Source of the DNA: Onthophagus taurus
Lineage: Eukaryota; Arthropoda; Insecta; Coleoptera; Scarabaeidae
Reading direction: 5' to 3'
NCBI RefSeq assembly: GCF_036711975.1
Contig: NC_091966.1
Coordinates: 1,929,501-1,993,500, forward strand
Length of the DNA stretch: 64,000 nt
Shown: positions 1 through 9,793 of the stretch, in pieces
How the letters are laid out: each line of letters opens with the position of its first letter
Numbering within the stretch: the first letter of the stretch is position 1
Notes under the pieces: generated by a model
Told to the model about the DNA's origin: nothing
The model's input: only the letters and a program-made list of their open reading frames with translations
The model's database searches: none
Position numbers and translations under genes: made by a program

Positions 1-1125
1 ATTCGATTGCACCCCGGGATTCCCGACCTCAAAGCGGATCTGTTCTGAGCTTTCACTTTCATTGCGTGCTTCACATTAAACTTATTTTTCGTTGCATAAC
101 CGTTAAAGTGTTACTTTGGAAAAACCTGTTAATAATAAGTTTTTTAGAAAATTGATAATCGATTAGGATGAAATTGGTTTTCTTTGAAAAGAAAAATTTT
201 AATAAATTTGGTGGCCCACCAAGACTTTCGGCTGATTCAACAGAAAGATCCGGGAGAAAGTAATAGGTTGGCGGGCGATGTGCTCATCTGAGCAGAATGA
301 AAAGAAATGCGAAAAGTTAACATCTTCTCTTAAATGAGTTGGGAATAATTAGGAGTTTTGTTAACAATGTTATTGTGGAATTAACTTTCTAATGAGACAC
401 AATATTCTCTTTTGTAACTTTGAAAAATATCATCATCAACAGTTATAGATTCAAATAAAGCTTGTTTCATCTCTTGTTTAGATCTAGTACTCAAACAATT
501 TTTAATCGACAAAATAGTTTTCTTTTTTAAAATCTACAACAAAATTTATTTAACTTAAAATAAATTCTTGGTTTGGCTTTTATTTCAGAGAGGGCACCTC
601 ATATTTCGAAGTGTTAACTTAGCTGCATCCTGTAAATCCCCTGTAGATAAATCAATTTATTATAATTCATTATTAATTAAGAAAAGGGTTTCTATTTTAT
701 TAATTAATTTTGTGATGAAAAGACGAAGTGATTAAATACTTCTTTTCAATGTTGTCTGCGACGTCAGTGTTCGCATAAAAAGACTGAACCAAATCGGTCG
801 CTTTTTGTGGTCACGGCCTTGTGACTCCACCCAAAGTCGCGTGTTCCTCGTGATCTTGATCTTTAAAAGTGTCCGGGCGAGGACTCTCAAGAATTAATAA
901 AAAAAATACGATGTGAAAAGAGGCTGTTCTAAATTATTAATAACTTAGTTATGAAAAAATTTGTTGTTTTTGTAAATTCTAGTACTTGAAGAAATTAAGG
1001 TTGTTTGAACGATGTGTTTAGGGTCTTAAATGTCACGATAATGAAAGGAAAAATTTTACCTTAAACTGGTATCGGACTGGATTTCGAATCGAGTTTAAGG
1101 TAACAAAGTGGGCGGATCCCATGAG
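1..1125. other. Noncoding upstream region
   Basis: I see no gene here. The stretch is AT-rich with a moderately GC-richer block around 745-890, about 240-380 bp before the first TATA box, which could be regulatory for the gene at 1203. No repeat or mobile element was recognised. Confidence 0.4.
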
Positions 1126-1133
1126 TATAAAAG
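1126..1133 (+). promoter_or_regulatory. TATA box of the 1203 gene
   Basis: TATAAAAG lies 70 bp before the ATG at 1203. The spacing leaves a 5' UTR of roughly 40-50 nt, typical of insect cuticle genes. Confidence 0.7.
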
Positions 1134-1202
1134 ATTGATAGCCGAAAATCTTAACCATAGTTCAAGTCGAATAACCAAACCGACACACAGACCTACAACA
1201 AA

Positions 1203-2003
1203 ATGTTCAAATTGGTGGTGTTGTCCGCATGTCTGGCTCTTGCCTGTGGTGCCCCTAGCTTGGTGCATCACGCCCCAGTAGCCGTTGCATATTCAACCCC
1301 AATTGTTAAATCAACCGTAATCGAATCAGTTCCATCTTCAATTAGCCACCACAGCAGTTCGGTTGTTCATGGTGCCGCTATCGCCACTCCAGTCATCACT
1401 CCAGTCGTCAAAGCTGTAGAAACTGTGGTACCAATCGCGAAAACTGAAGTAGTTGGCAGTGTGTCTTCAATCAGCCACCACAGCAGCTCTGTGATTCACG
1501 GAGCCGCCGTAGCAGCCCCAGTTGTTGCCGAAGTTAAAGCTGCTCCAGTTGTTGCCGAAGTCAAAGCCGCCCCAGTTGTTGCCGAAGTCAAAACTGCTTC
1601 ACTCGCTGAAGTCAAAGCTGCCCCAGTTGTAATCGACGTCAAATCTGGTTCCGAAGAAAAATCAGTTGAAGCTCATCCGGTAGTTGCAACCAAAACTGTT
1701 GTAGAATCTGCACCATCCTCAATCAGCCATCATTCTAGCTCTGTCGTACATGGTCACGCCATCGCTGCTCCAATTGTTAAAACTTACGTTCAACCAGCTC
1801 ATGTTGCTGTAGCTCATGCAGCTCCAATTGTAGCTCATCCAGCTCAAATTGTAGCTCATCCAGCTCAAATTGTAGCTCATCCAGCTCCAATTGTAGCTCA
1901 CCCAGCTCCAATTGTAGCTCATAGAGCTGCTGTTGTAGCACATGCAACTCCCGTTTTAGCACATACTGCTTATGCAGCTCCAGTAGTAGCCCACCCGTGG
2001 TAA
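1203..2003 (+). CDS. Retinin-type cuticular protein with three motif copies
   Basis: A 266-residue secreted, Ala/Val/Pro/His-rich protein, probably a structural cuticle component. Residues 1-16 form a signal peptide ending ALACG before APSL. The motif SSISHHSSSV(V/I)H, seen in retinin-like insect proteins, occurs three times (residues 45-56, 88-99, 172-183), whereas the paralogues at 2486 and 8206 have it once. Between copies 2 and 3 are VVAEVKAAP repeats (about 107-143). The C-terminus is a run of P-A-(P/Q)-I-V-A-H heptads (about 206-240) ending VVAHPW, and the 8206 paralogue also ends HPW. The gene is intronless. Its 5' UTR holds ACACAGACCT (about 1185-1194), shared with other genes of the cluster. 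AATAAA signals follow at 2045 and 2058. Retinin-type membership is by motif; the exact family is inferred. Confidence 0.88.
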   Translation: MFKLVVLSACLALACGAPSLVHHAPVAVAYSTPIVKSTVIESVPSSISHHSSSVVHGAAIATPVITPVVKAVETVVPIAKTEVVGSVSSISHHSSSVIHGAAVAAPVVAEVKAAPVVAEVKAAPVVAEVKTASLAEVKAAPVVIDVKSGSEEKSVEAHPVVATKTVVESAPSSISHHSSSVVHGHAIAAPIVKTYVQPAHVAVAHAAPIVAHPAQIVAHPAQIVAHPAPIVAHPAPIVAHRAAVVAHATPVLAHTAYAAPVVAHPW

Positions 2004-2411
2004 ATTTTTAAAATAATATAAATTCGATCTGTACTGATACAAAAAATAAAAAAAAACAATAAACATGATTTTTAATTTTAATTCTCCCAAACAAAATAAA
2101 ATAAATAAATCAATAACAATTTTTGCATTCCTGCATTGCAAATTTGATTACAAAGTAAGAATTGATTATGTAAAAATATCATTAATTAAAGAATGGATGT
2201 AAATAAGGTTTACTTGAATGCAGATTTCATTCATATATCCGGTTTGTTGGTTAGTTAGGTGATATTTCTATATTTCTCCTGATTACCTTGTGACATTTTT
2301 CTATGTAAATGGTCGGGTAAAAGTAACGCGGGTAAGTTGATATCAAGTGGTAATGTGATGCAAAAATGTGTCACGTTGCATGTTGACATTGAGGACCACT
2401 GGTGGTCGGTA

Positions 2412-2417
2412 TATAAG
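2412..2417 (+). promoter_or_regulatory. TATA box of the 2486 gene
   Basis: TATAAG lies about 70 bp before the ATG at 2486 (sequence context GTATATAAGGAG). Confidence 0.6.
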
Positions 2418-2485
2418 GAGAAAAGTCCCAAGTTCCTCTATTAGAGTTCTCTTTAACACTCGCACTCCGAAAACCGGGACATAAA

Positions 2486-2881
2486 ATGTTCAAACTTGCC
2501 GTATTCGCCGTTTTAGTGGCCGTGGTAGTAGCCAGGCCGAGTCTAGTTCACGGACCTGCCATCGCAGCAGCCCCCGCTGTTATTGCCACACCCACAGTTG
2601 TTGGACATTCAACTTCCGTTAGCCACCAAAGCAGTTCCGTAGTGCATAGTGCTGCCGTAGCTGCTCCAGCCGTAGTTGCAGCCCCAGCTGTTGTCGCCGC
2701 CCCTGTAGTTGCTGTTGCTCCAGCTCATGGTTTAGTAGCAGCCCCCGCTCAAGCTTCTGCCGTTGCTTCAGCGAGTGTCGTTGGATCCAGTGCTGTAGCT
2801 CATAGTGCTGTTGTGGGAGCACCTGTTGTTGCTGCAGCACCTGCAGTTGTCGCTGTAGGTCATGGACTTGGTCATTATTAG
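2486..2881 (+). CDS. Retinin-type cuticular protein, Ala/Val-rich
   Basis: A 131-residue secreted protein with signal peptide MFKLAVFAVLVAVVVA (1-16). A single retinin-type motif TSVSHQSSSVVH is at residues 43-54, followed by AAPAVVAAPVV-type repeats, a Ser/Ala stretch and a His/Gly end (GHGLGHY). It is probably structural in the cuticle. It is intronless, in tandem with the gene at 1203 about 480 bp upstream, and has AATAAA at 2970-2975. Unlike the other MFKLVVL-type genes it lacks the ACACAGACCT element before its ATG. Its Ala/Val-rich mature part looks like a diverged tandem duplicate of the same ancestor. Confidence 0.88.
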   Translation: MFKLAVFAVLVAVVVARPSLVHGPAIAAAPAVIATPTVVGHSTSVSHQSSSVVHSAAVAAPAVVAAPAVVAAPVVAVAPAHGLVAAPAQASAVASASVVGSSAVAHSAVVGAPVVAAAPAVVAVGHGLGHY

Positions 2882-3063
2882 ATTAATGAAAAAAATGTTG
2901 TAATTTTTAGAGTTTATTCGGATTTATTGCTCTAATTTTTTTGTTATAATTTTGATGTAAGTATGTGTAAATAAAAAATTGTAATAATAAATTGATGTTT
3001 AATTTAAATCCAATACCATATTTAAATAAATTTTAAATAAAGTTAAAAATAAACTCTTTTTTG

Positions 3064-3296
3064 GTGTCGACAAAATTAAATTTACAGTTTCCTGTAAATT
3101 ACGGTACTATAACTACAAATTAAAAAAAAACAAATTTCTCCAATCCAAAACAATGCAATCCATTAAATATTTCCGTATTAACAGTTAGTGTAATATACAT
3201 AATTATTTGTTTTTAAATATCAGAAAAATAATACCCCGTAATTTAAATAGTCCGGTAATTTACAGGAAACTGTAAATTTCATTTCTTCGACGACAC
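3064..3296. mobile_element. Candidate MITE with nested terminal inverted repeats
   Basis: About 233 bp bounded by imperfect inverted repeats. The left arm begins GTGTCG and runs through AAATTTACAGTTTCCTGTAA to about 3104. The right arm (about 3253-3296) is its reverse complement and ends CGACAC. Each arm itself contains the palindrome TTTACAG...CTGTAAA. No coding capacity and no clear target duplication were seen, so the superfamily is not assigned. Confidence 0.5.
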
Positions 3297-4689
3297 TAGA
3301 TTTCGGCGGCGTTTAAAAATTTTATAAAAAAAAGTTTATTTTTAGATTTATTCTAAAACAATAAGAAATAGACCTGTCGAACTCTATATTTTTGTAATCA
3401 GAAAAAAATAACAAATTTAATAAGCAAATAATCATTTAAAAAAACGAAAATTGTCATAATATCTCAAAATCTAAAGCCGAAAAAATTTTTTTGACTACGT
3501 CACTAAATTCTCTATAAAAAAGTGTCCATATAATGTCTTAGTTATAATACTCCACCTATAATAATAACCAAGATAATTGCACTTGCTGGTTTTACGATAT
3601 TTTCAATTTTGGCCTCTAGGGGAAACAAAAGACGATAGCGCTTTGAGGTTTTCGACATTGGAATTTATTTAAAAAAAGAGATCGAGACATGTAAGCTCCT
3701 TTTTTTCTAACTCTTATTGTTTCCGAAATAGCCTATTCAGACATCGAATTTGAACCATCCTGTACAATATAAGAAAAAATGGAGCTGTAAAGTCAGTAAT
3801 GAATTGAACGACAAAGAAACATAGATAATTTTGTCCAGATGATAGATTACAACAGGTTCTTTGCGCAAAGAAAGTGCAGAAAAAGTATTCATGTCAGTTT
3901 ATGCAAAAGCGGAACATAATCTTTGAAAATTTAGTTAAAAGGCTAAAATTTGAGGATATGAATAAAAGGCAAAATTGAACAGCATGTAGACAAAATATCA
4001 GTGTTGGGCAATTTTGGCATAATATTGCAAAGAGATGGAATATGAATTGGTGGAGAGATGAAGAGCAGTGATAATGAATGAGAGTAGCAACGGAGAATGC
4101 ATGTGGAGAAGAGTAAATGTATTTAAAATATTACATGAGTATACCAGTTGATGGAGAGGTAAAGGGGAATATGCTGTCGTCAGGAAATACTGCATGTTAT
4201 GTGCAGTAACATTCAATACAATTTTTTATGGGACAGGGCTGATTCACTTACCGACCATTGATTAACCATGCTGTTAATTGTTCTTTTCTTCACTAGCTAG
4301 ACTTTTGATTAATCGGTACAGCCTTTCTTCAAGTCGCACACTTTGTTTTCACTCGTTTCGGTTTTAAATACGGTTCTCATCTATCTTCACGACACACGAT
4401 ACCTTAAAATTCTCGTTCGAGGGTATGGTCTGGACCAAAGTTAAAATCACAATGTCACCAAAAATTTAGACCAACTTCCCCAAAAGAAAAGAACTGGTTC
4501 GCCCCCACCCTCAATCAATGGAACGAACCGAAACAAAATAATAACGTATAACGAAAATAAACAATAATAAGAAACTAATAATGTGATGCGTGAACACTGC
4601 ATTTAGTAGCAAAAATGAGGAACCGGATAAATAGTTGTTGAATAAAAGACACAAAGGGTGTAAGACTGTATTAAAATAGATGAGAGTCA
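3297..4689. other. Noncoding AT-rich spacer
   Basis: No gene or confidently identified element. 3770-4150 is mildly purine-rich. Short open frames on the minus strand have low-complexity, non-protein-like composition. Confidence 0.4.
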
Positions 4690-5160
4690 TTAGCACACTT
4701 TACTTTAGTACAGAACATTAACTTTAGTACAAAAAGTTGCTGGATATGGGGAAAAAGTGTTAAATTGTGTCAAAAACTGTAACAAGTCTCAAAAAGTATC
4801 AATAAATCTTAAAAAATGGCAATAAACAACAATAAGGTGAAATGGTAAAAACTGTCAAATAGTGTTACAATATATCAATAAACAACAATAAATGTGTCCA
4901 AGGGAGGAAAAAGTTGTCAAAAATATTGAAAGATATCAGATAGTTCCAAAGAGTAATAAAAATTGTTTTAAAAAATTATCAACAAGTTTATAAAACAAAA
5001 AGAAAAATGTGTCAAAGAGTGCTACAATGTGTAAAAATTGTGATAATGCATTTAAACAATATCGGATTAAACTAGAACGTGTCATAACGGTAAAAGATTG
5101 AAAGGAAAAAAAAGATGTCGAAAGAGTCACAACATGTTAAAACGTTTCAAAAAGTTTGCA
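4690..5160. repeat. Degenerate GTCAAAAAG low-complexity repeat
   Basis: Imperfect reiterations of GTCAAAAAGTGT-like words. The same type of sequence lies on the far side of the satellite (6641-7250) and after its second copy (10841-11280). Confidence 0.55.
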
Positions 5161-5259
5161 AACATGTTATAGTTTAATGCATCATTTTAATATGTCGGGT
5201 AACCACAACTTAATAAGTACAGTAAAACTGAATGTAACAAATTAAAATGGGGAAGGGAG

Positions 5260-6640
5260 GTTTCTTATAGACTACGAACTTGTTGACAGAGTGAGCTACT
5301 TTATATGGAAGCCTGTAACCTTTGTTATAGACTGCCAACTTGTTGGTAGCAGGAGCTATTGTATCACAGAACTTCTATTCTACATCGTAGAGCCTGCCAA
5401 GTTGTTGGCAGCGTGAGGTACTTTATCTGGAAGATTGTAGCATTGCTTATAGATTGCCAACTTGTTGACAGCATGAGCTATTATATCTCAGAAGTTCTGT
5501 TCCATATTGTAAAGCCTGCTAACTTGTTGGCAGCATGTGCTACTACATTTGGATGTTTGCAACGTGTTTCATAGGCTGCTAACTTGTTGACAGCATGAGC
5601 TATTGTATCACAGAACTTCTATTCTACATCGTAGAGCCTGCCAAGTTGTTGGCAGCGTGAGGTACTTTATCTGGAAGCTTCTAGCATTGCTTATAGACTA
5701 CCAACTTGTTTACAGCATGAGCTATTATATCTCAGAAGTTCTGTTCCATATTGTAAAGCCTGCCAACTTGTTGGCAGCATGAGTTACTACATCTGGATGT
5801 TTGTAACGTGTCTCACAGGCTGCCAACTTGTTGGCAGTATGAGTTATTGTATCACATAACTTCTATTTTATATCGTAGAGCCTGCCAACTTGTTGACAGT
5901 ATGAGCTATTGTAACACAGAACTTCTAGTCTACATCGTAGAGCCTGCCAAGTTGTTGGCAGCATGAGGTACTTTATTTAAAAGCTTGTAGCATTGCGTAT
6001 GGACTGCCAACTTGTTGAAAGCATGAGCTATTGCATCTCAGAACTTCTGTTCCATATCGTAAAGCTTGCCAACTTGTTGGCAGCGTGAGCTACTTCGTCT
6101 GGATGTTTGTAACGTGTCTCATAAGCTGCCAACTTGTTGGCAGCATGAGCTGTTGTATCACATAACTTCTATGTTATATCGTAGAGCCTGCCAACTTGTT
6201 GAAAGCATGAGCTATTGCATCTCAGAACTTCTGTTCCATATCGTAAAGCTTGCCAACTTGTTGGCAGCGTGAGCTACTTCGTCTGGATGTTTGTAACGTG
6301 TCTCATAAGCTGCCAACTTGTTGGCAGCATGAGCTGTTGTATCACATAACTTCTATGTTATATCGTAGAGCCTGCCAACTTGTTGAAAGCATGAGCTATT
6401 GTATCACAGAACTTCTATTCTACATCGTAGAGCTTGCCAAGTTGTTGGCAGCATGAGGTACTTTATCTGGAAGCTTGTAGCATTGCTTATAGACTGCCAA
6501 CTTGTTAGCAGCATGAGCTATTGTATCTCAGAACTTCTGGTCCATATCGTAAAGCCTGCTAACTTGTTGGCAGCATGAGCTACTACATCTGGATGTTTGT
6601 AACGTGCCTTATAGGTTGCTACCTTGTTGGCAGCATTAGT
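5260..6640. repeat. 62/60-bp satellite with 244-bp higher-order unit
   Basis: Tandem monomers alternate at 62 and 60 bp, each starting with the near-perfect palindrome TGCCAACTTGTTGGCA. Four monomer types follow in fixed order. They are marked by ATCACAGAACTTCTATTC (A), GTACTTTATCTGGAAGC (B), TCTCAGAACTTCTGTTCC (C) and CTACTACATCTGGATG (D). The A-B-C-D block recurs with a 244-bp period (5333, 5577, 5821). Open reading frames through it are by-products of the repeat length and not genes. Confidence 0.85.
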
Positions 6641-7250
6641 GAAAGTAAAAATTTACAGATGTAATAGATCTGTAAGTTTGTAACTTTCCTTATAGACTAC
6701 CTAATTAACTGTATGCTTTTTTTAATGGAAAAAAAGTTGTTAAATTTGTTGAAGGGTACCAAACGATGTCAAAAAGTATCAGATTTTGTTAAAAACTGTC
6801 AAAAAGTGTCCAAGAAAGTTTAAAAAAGTACTTGCTAATGGGAAAATATGTCAAAAAGTGTCAAAATTTGTCAATTAGGTTATAGAAAGTTGTTCAAAGG
6901 GGTTAAAAATATCAGAAAGAAAAAAATTATTTCAAGGTTGTCAACATATGTCTGATAATACCAAGAAAAGGTTACAAGCTGTTAAAACGTTGCAAAAACC
7001 ATGTCAAAATGTCATATTATGTAAACGAAAGGTATTAAATCGGTTAAAGAGTATTGAAAGATGACGAAAATTATTATTACAAAATGCCAAAAAGTGCCAA
7101 AAAAATTATCTGCTAATGGAAAAGTGTCAAAAAAATGACAATTCTTGTTAATAAGGTTGTTAAATATGATGTATGCCAAAATATGTCAAAAGTTCTCAAA
7201 TTTGTAACCAAAATAACCTTGTTTGTGATACGAAATAATTTTACGCAGGC
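6641..7250. repeat. Degenerate GTCAAA repeat right of the satellite
   Basis: Low-complexity words such as TGTCAAAAAGTGTC. Positions about 6641-7088 are copied nearly unchanged at 10832-11285. Confidence 0.6.
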
Positions 7251-8122
7251 TATTTTTGTATTTTTAGCAACACTTTGAACTTGTAGGTTGGTTTACCGAT
7301 ATTTGAACGATTCCTATGTGTTCTAAACCTTTTTGCATGCAATGTTACAATTGAATTGACTAAATTCAGTTCTTAGAATTACACTTTTCTCACGACAATT
7401 TCGAAAAAGCATAACAAAGCACTTGGAGCGTATGTATTCATTAAAGATGTGAAGTTAATAACACATCCACAACATAGTTAAGTGTTTTAACAATATTTTC
7501 GTCTTATTTGTAATTTTATAGAAAGTTTTCGTTTTGATTCCGTAAAAAGAAATCTTAGTAACGATCAAATTAAATATTCAGAGTGCGTAAAGTATCGATT
7601 ACCATCAACGAATTCGCCGGAATCATTCGTCCATTTCAATATCAATTGCATTGACTGTAACAAAGCCGGTTATGCAACTGGTTGCGTATCGAAAAAAATT
7701 TATGCTATAATATATTCATAATGAGGAAGTTGAAATGTCACGGAGCCGCGCCGGTTTATCCAACACTCTAGAAAGACAGTTATTGTTAGTGTTACATGTT
7801 GTGTTTCGCGCTTTATGGACGTTGCGAAACCGACATCGTTACCATTGTGTTAAGTGGTTTTTGTGAACTTGGATTAAACTATTAACGCGTTGTGCGTTGA
7901 AATGTAAAGTATCGTTCGTTTATTTATGAATTCGATTTAAATCGCAAATGTATCCGATTAAATTCGTTTTTTTTTTCTTTACGCGAATCATTAAGCTTTA
8001 GCCTCGTCGTACGCAGGAAGTCGGCAAAAACCATCAGCAAGGTTGACACGAAGCAGGTCCATATATTTTGTAACCACTTTGCCCACCTTTTTCCTGGTGT
8101 CGCCATCGTAATTCAATTCAAC
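7251..8122. other. Noncoding upstream region of the 8206 gene
   Basis: No gene recognised. It is AT-rich with a slightly GC-richer part at 7740-7900. A 60-codon minus-strand frame at 7924-8106 is not protein-like. Confidence 0.4.
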
Positions 8123-8130
8123 TATAAAAG
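8123..8130 (+). promoter_or_regulatory. TATA box of the 8206 gene
   Basis: TATAAAAG, 76 bp before the downstream ATG. ACACAGACC follows at about 8192-8200, just before the start codon. Confidence 0.7.
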
Positions 8131-8205
8131 ACCCGAACCTCGGTCGTAACGATACAGTTCAACGGACACATCCAGTACAAGAACAACAACAACACAGACC
8201 TCAAG

Positions 8206-8460
8206 ATGTACAAATTGGTGGTGTTGGCCCTTTTCTTCGTTGCCGTCTCCGCAGCTCCAAGTCTTTTACATGCACCTCTGGCTTATTCTACGGTCGTAGG
8301 AAGCATTCCTACTTCAATCAGCCATCAAAGCAGTTCTGTAGTTCATAGTGCTGCTATTGCTGCTCCAGTTGTTCATGCCGCTCCTGTTGTTGCTACTTAT
8401 GCTGCAGCACCTTTAATTAGTCATGCTCCTTTCGTTGCTGCTGGTGTACATCCGTGGTAA
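8206..8460 (+). CDS. Short retinin-type cuticular protein
   Basis: An 84-residue secreted protein. The signal peptide is MYKLVVLALFFVAVSA (1-16), and one retinin-type motif TSISHQSSSVVH is at residues 36-47. Ala/Pro/Val stretches and the terminal GVHPW follow. It is intronless with AATAAA at 8539-8544. It resembles the 1203 protein reduced to one motif copy, including the PSLLHAP mature N-terminus and the HPW end. The first codons are nearly identical at DNA level to those of 1203, 18404 and 22763. Probably a cuticle structural protein; the role is inferred from family resemblance. Confidence 0.88.
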   Translation: MYKLVVLALFFVAVSAAPSLLHAPLAYSTVVGSIPTSISHQSSSVVHSAAIAAPVVHAAPVVATYAAAPLISHAPFVAAGVHPW

Positions 8461-8544
8461 GGCGATGAAGAGGGAAAAAGAAAATTTATTGTTTTATAAT
8501 AAATTATAATCCTTTTTTGTATTTTTGTATGAATTAATAATAAA

Positions 8545-9166
8545 AAGGTGTCTAAATTAATTTTATTGTTTTCATTTTATTTAAAATTTAAATCGAAACA
8601 TATTAAACGGATTTTAATGTTACGATTAATCTTATTTATGGTATTAATTTAACATATTTAATTTATTAATTATGCAAGTTTAAAAGCCGCAATATTTTTT
8701 ATTACAAAGTATACCGTGGTATTCAAAGCTCATTAACTTAATAATTGATCTTTAACATAAAGAATGCATTGACCAACCTATTAGACAGTTTCTAGTAACT
8801 GTTATTTATTTGTCGGCAATTCCAGTAAGAATAAAAACGTATCCACGTGTACCAGATCCTTGTTCTGTTCGGGGTTAAAATTCTTTGTTCGTTTAAAATT
8901 AGATTTAAAAAAAAATTAGTTCAAATTTGTAATATTTGGTAATATCCTAAAAAAAAATTGGACGTTGTGATATTGGACGGAGTGTCCGTGACTTGGAGTG
9001 AGAGAACGGTGTGGCACTAAGGTAAAAGTAGGGGCGTTGTGTTGAGCAAGTTTATCACGAGATCCTCAAAGCGTGTTACGTATCAGCACCTGTCCTTTTC
9101 TTCGCCAATACGGCCGAGCGAGATGTTGGAAACCAATAATTTGCAGAGTGCCATTCGCCGGTGACG
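8545..9166. other. Noncoding spacer and promoter region
   Basis: AT-rich to about 8960, then a GC-richer, non-repetitive stretch to the TATA box at 9167. It is probably the promoter of the 9237 gene. No other feature was seen. Confidence 0.4.
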
Positions 9167-9174
9167 TATAAAAA
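9167..9174 (+). promoter_or_regulatory. TATA box of the 9237 gene
   Basis: TATAAAAA, 70 bp before the ATG. Confidence 0.65.
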
Positions 9175-9236
9175 GCGAAGTATTGGTGGCCAGTAGGTCA
9201 GTGTTTCTGTTGCCCACTTAAGAAGATCTTAGAAAA

Positions 9237-9575
9237 ATGTCGAACATTTTCGGAATCATTTTCGTTCTCGCTTCAATTCTTTCAACGCTGGTTTCAGCCC
9301 AATTCATCTATATGGGAAGAATTTACCCCCCAAGTTTTGGTAGATCCAGCGATAGGGAAGCAACTCCAATCATTGAAGAAGGTACAGAACCTCCGGTGAT
9401 GTTCCCAAGAGCTTTTAATAGCATCCAATTGGAACGTGTTAAAACAGTTCCAATGCCAGGGAGACAAATACCACAAAATCTACCTCAATTTCAACAAGAT
9501 TTTCAAAATTTTCCACAACCTACGAGATTTATAGGAAATAGTTTGGAATATCCGTATTTTAATGATCGATTTTAA
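9237..9575 (+). CDS. Secreted Gln/Pro/Phe-rich protein, unknown family
   Basis: A 112-residue protein that I do not recognise. Residues 1-21 (MSNIFGIIFVLASILSTLVSA) are a clear signal peptide. The mature part starts QFIYMGRIYPPSFG, has an acidic stretch IIEEGTEPP, a basic middle (ERVKTVPMPGRQ) and a Gln/Phe/Asn-rich end (NLPQFQQDFQNFPQP, FNDRF). It has no cysteines and no cuticle consensus. The gene is intronless. Its 3' two thirds and 3' flank (9366-9793) are duplicated with only a few differences at 11285-11712, on the other side of a satellite insertion. A matrix or silk-like role is possible but not shown. Confidence 0.8.
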   Translation: MSNIFGIIFVLASILSTLVSAQFIYMGRIYPPSFGRSSDREATPIIEEGTEPPVMFPRAFNSIQLERVKTVPMPGRQIPQNLPQFQQDFQNFPQPTRFIGNSLEYPYFNDRF

Positions 9576-9793
9576 TTAATATTATTATTTAGTATTATTT
9601 ATTATTAAAAAAAATTCAAAAACGATTTTTTGTTTCTATTTTACCCCAAATTTGTTTCTTATATTCTTAAAGTTTTCATAATTAAGCTGTTGAAATCGTA
9701 ACTCTTTCTTTGCTATTCTTTTAAACTCATTTATTAGGTAAGATTAGAATGTTGAAATACCCAAATTACATCTTTATTCCATTCATACCAAAA
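9366..9793. repeat. Left copy of 428-bp flank duplication
   Basis: The 3' part of the 9237 gene plus its 3' flank. It is repeated in direct orientation at 11285-11712 with only a few differences, bracketing the inserted satellite. Confidence 0.9.

Noticed and set aside
3760-3775. CCATCCTGTACA as the end of a Tc1/mariner-type MITE
   Set aside because: Resembles such an end, but no matching inverted end could be found within the preceding 1 kb.
5359-6456. Several 60-70 codon plus-strand frames reading ...TCWQHELL... across the satellite
   Set aside because: They follow the 62/60-bp repeat, start mostly at TTG, have no independent conservation signal and recur in the second array. They are by-products of the tandem repeat.
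5260-6640. TTGGC/GCCAA palindrome as an NFI-type binding site
   Set aside because: NFI sites are TTGGC-N5-GCCAA; here the half-sites point the other way with a 2-bp spacer.
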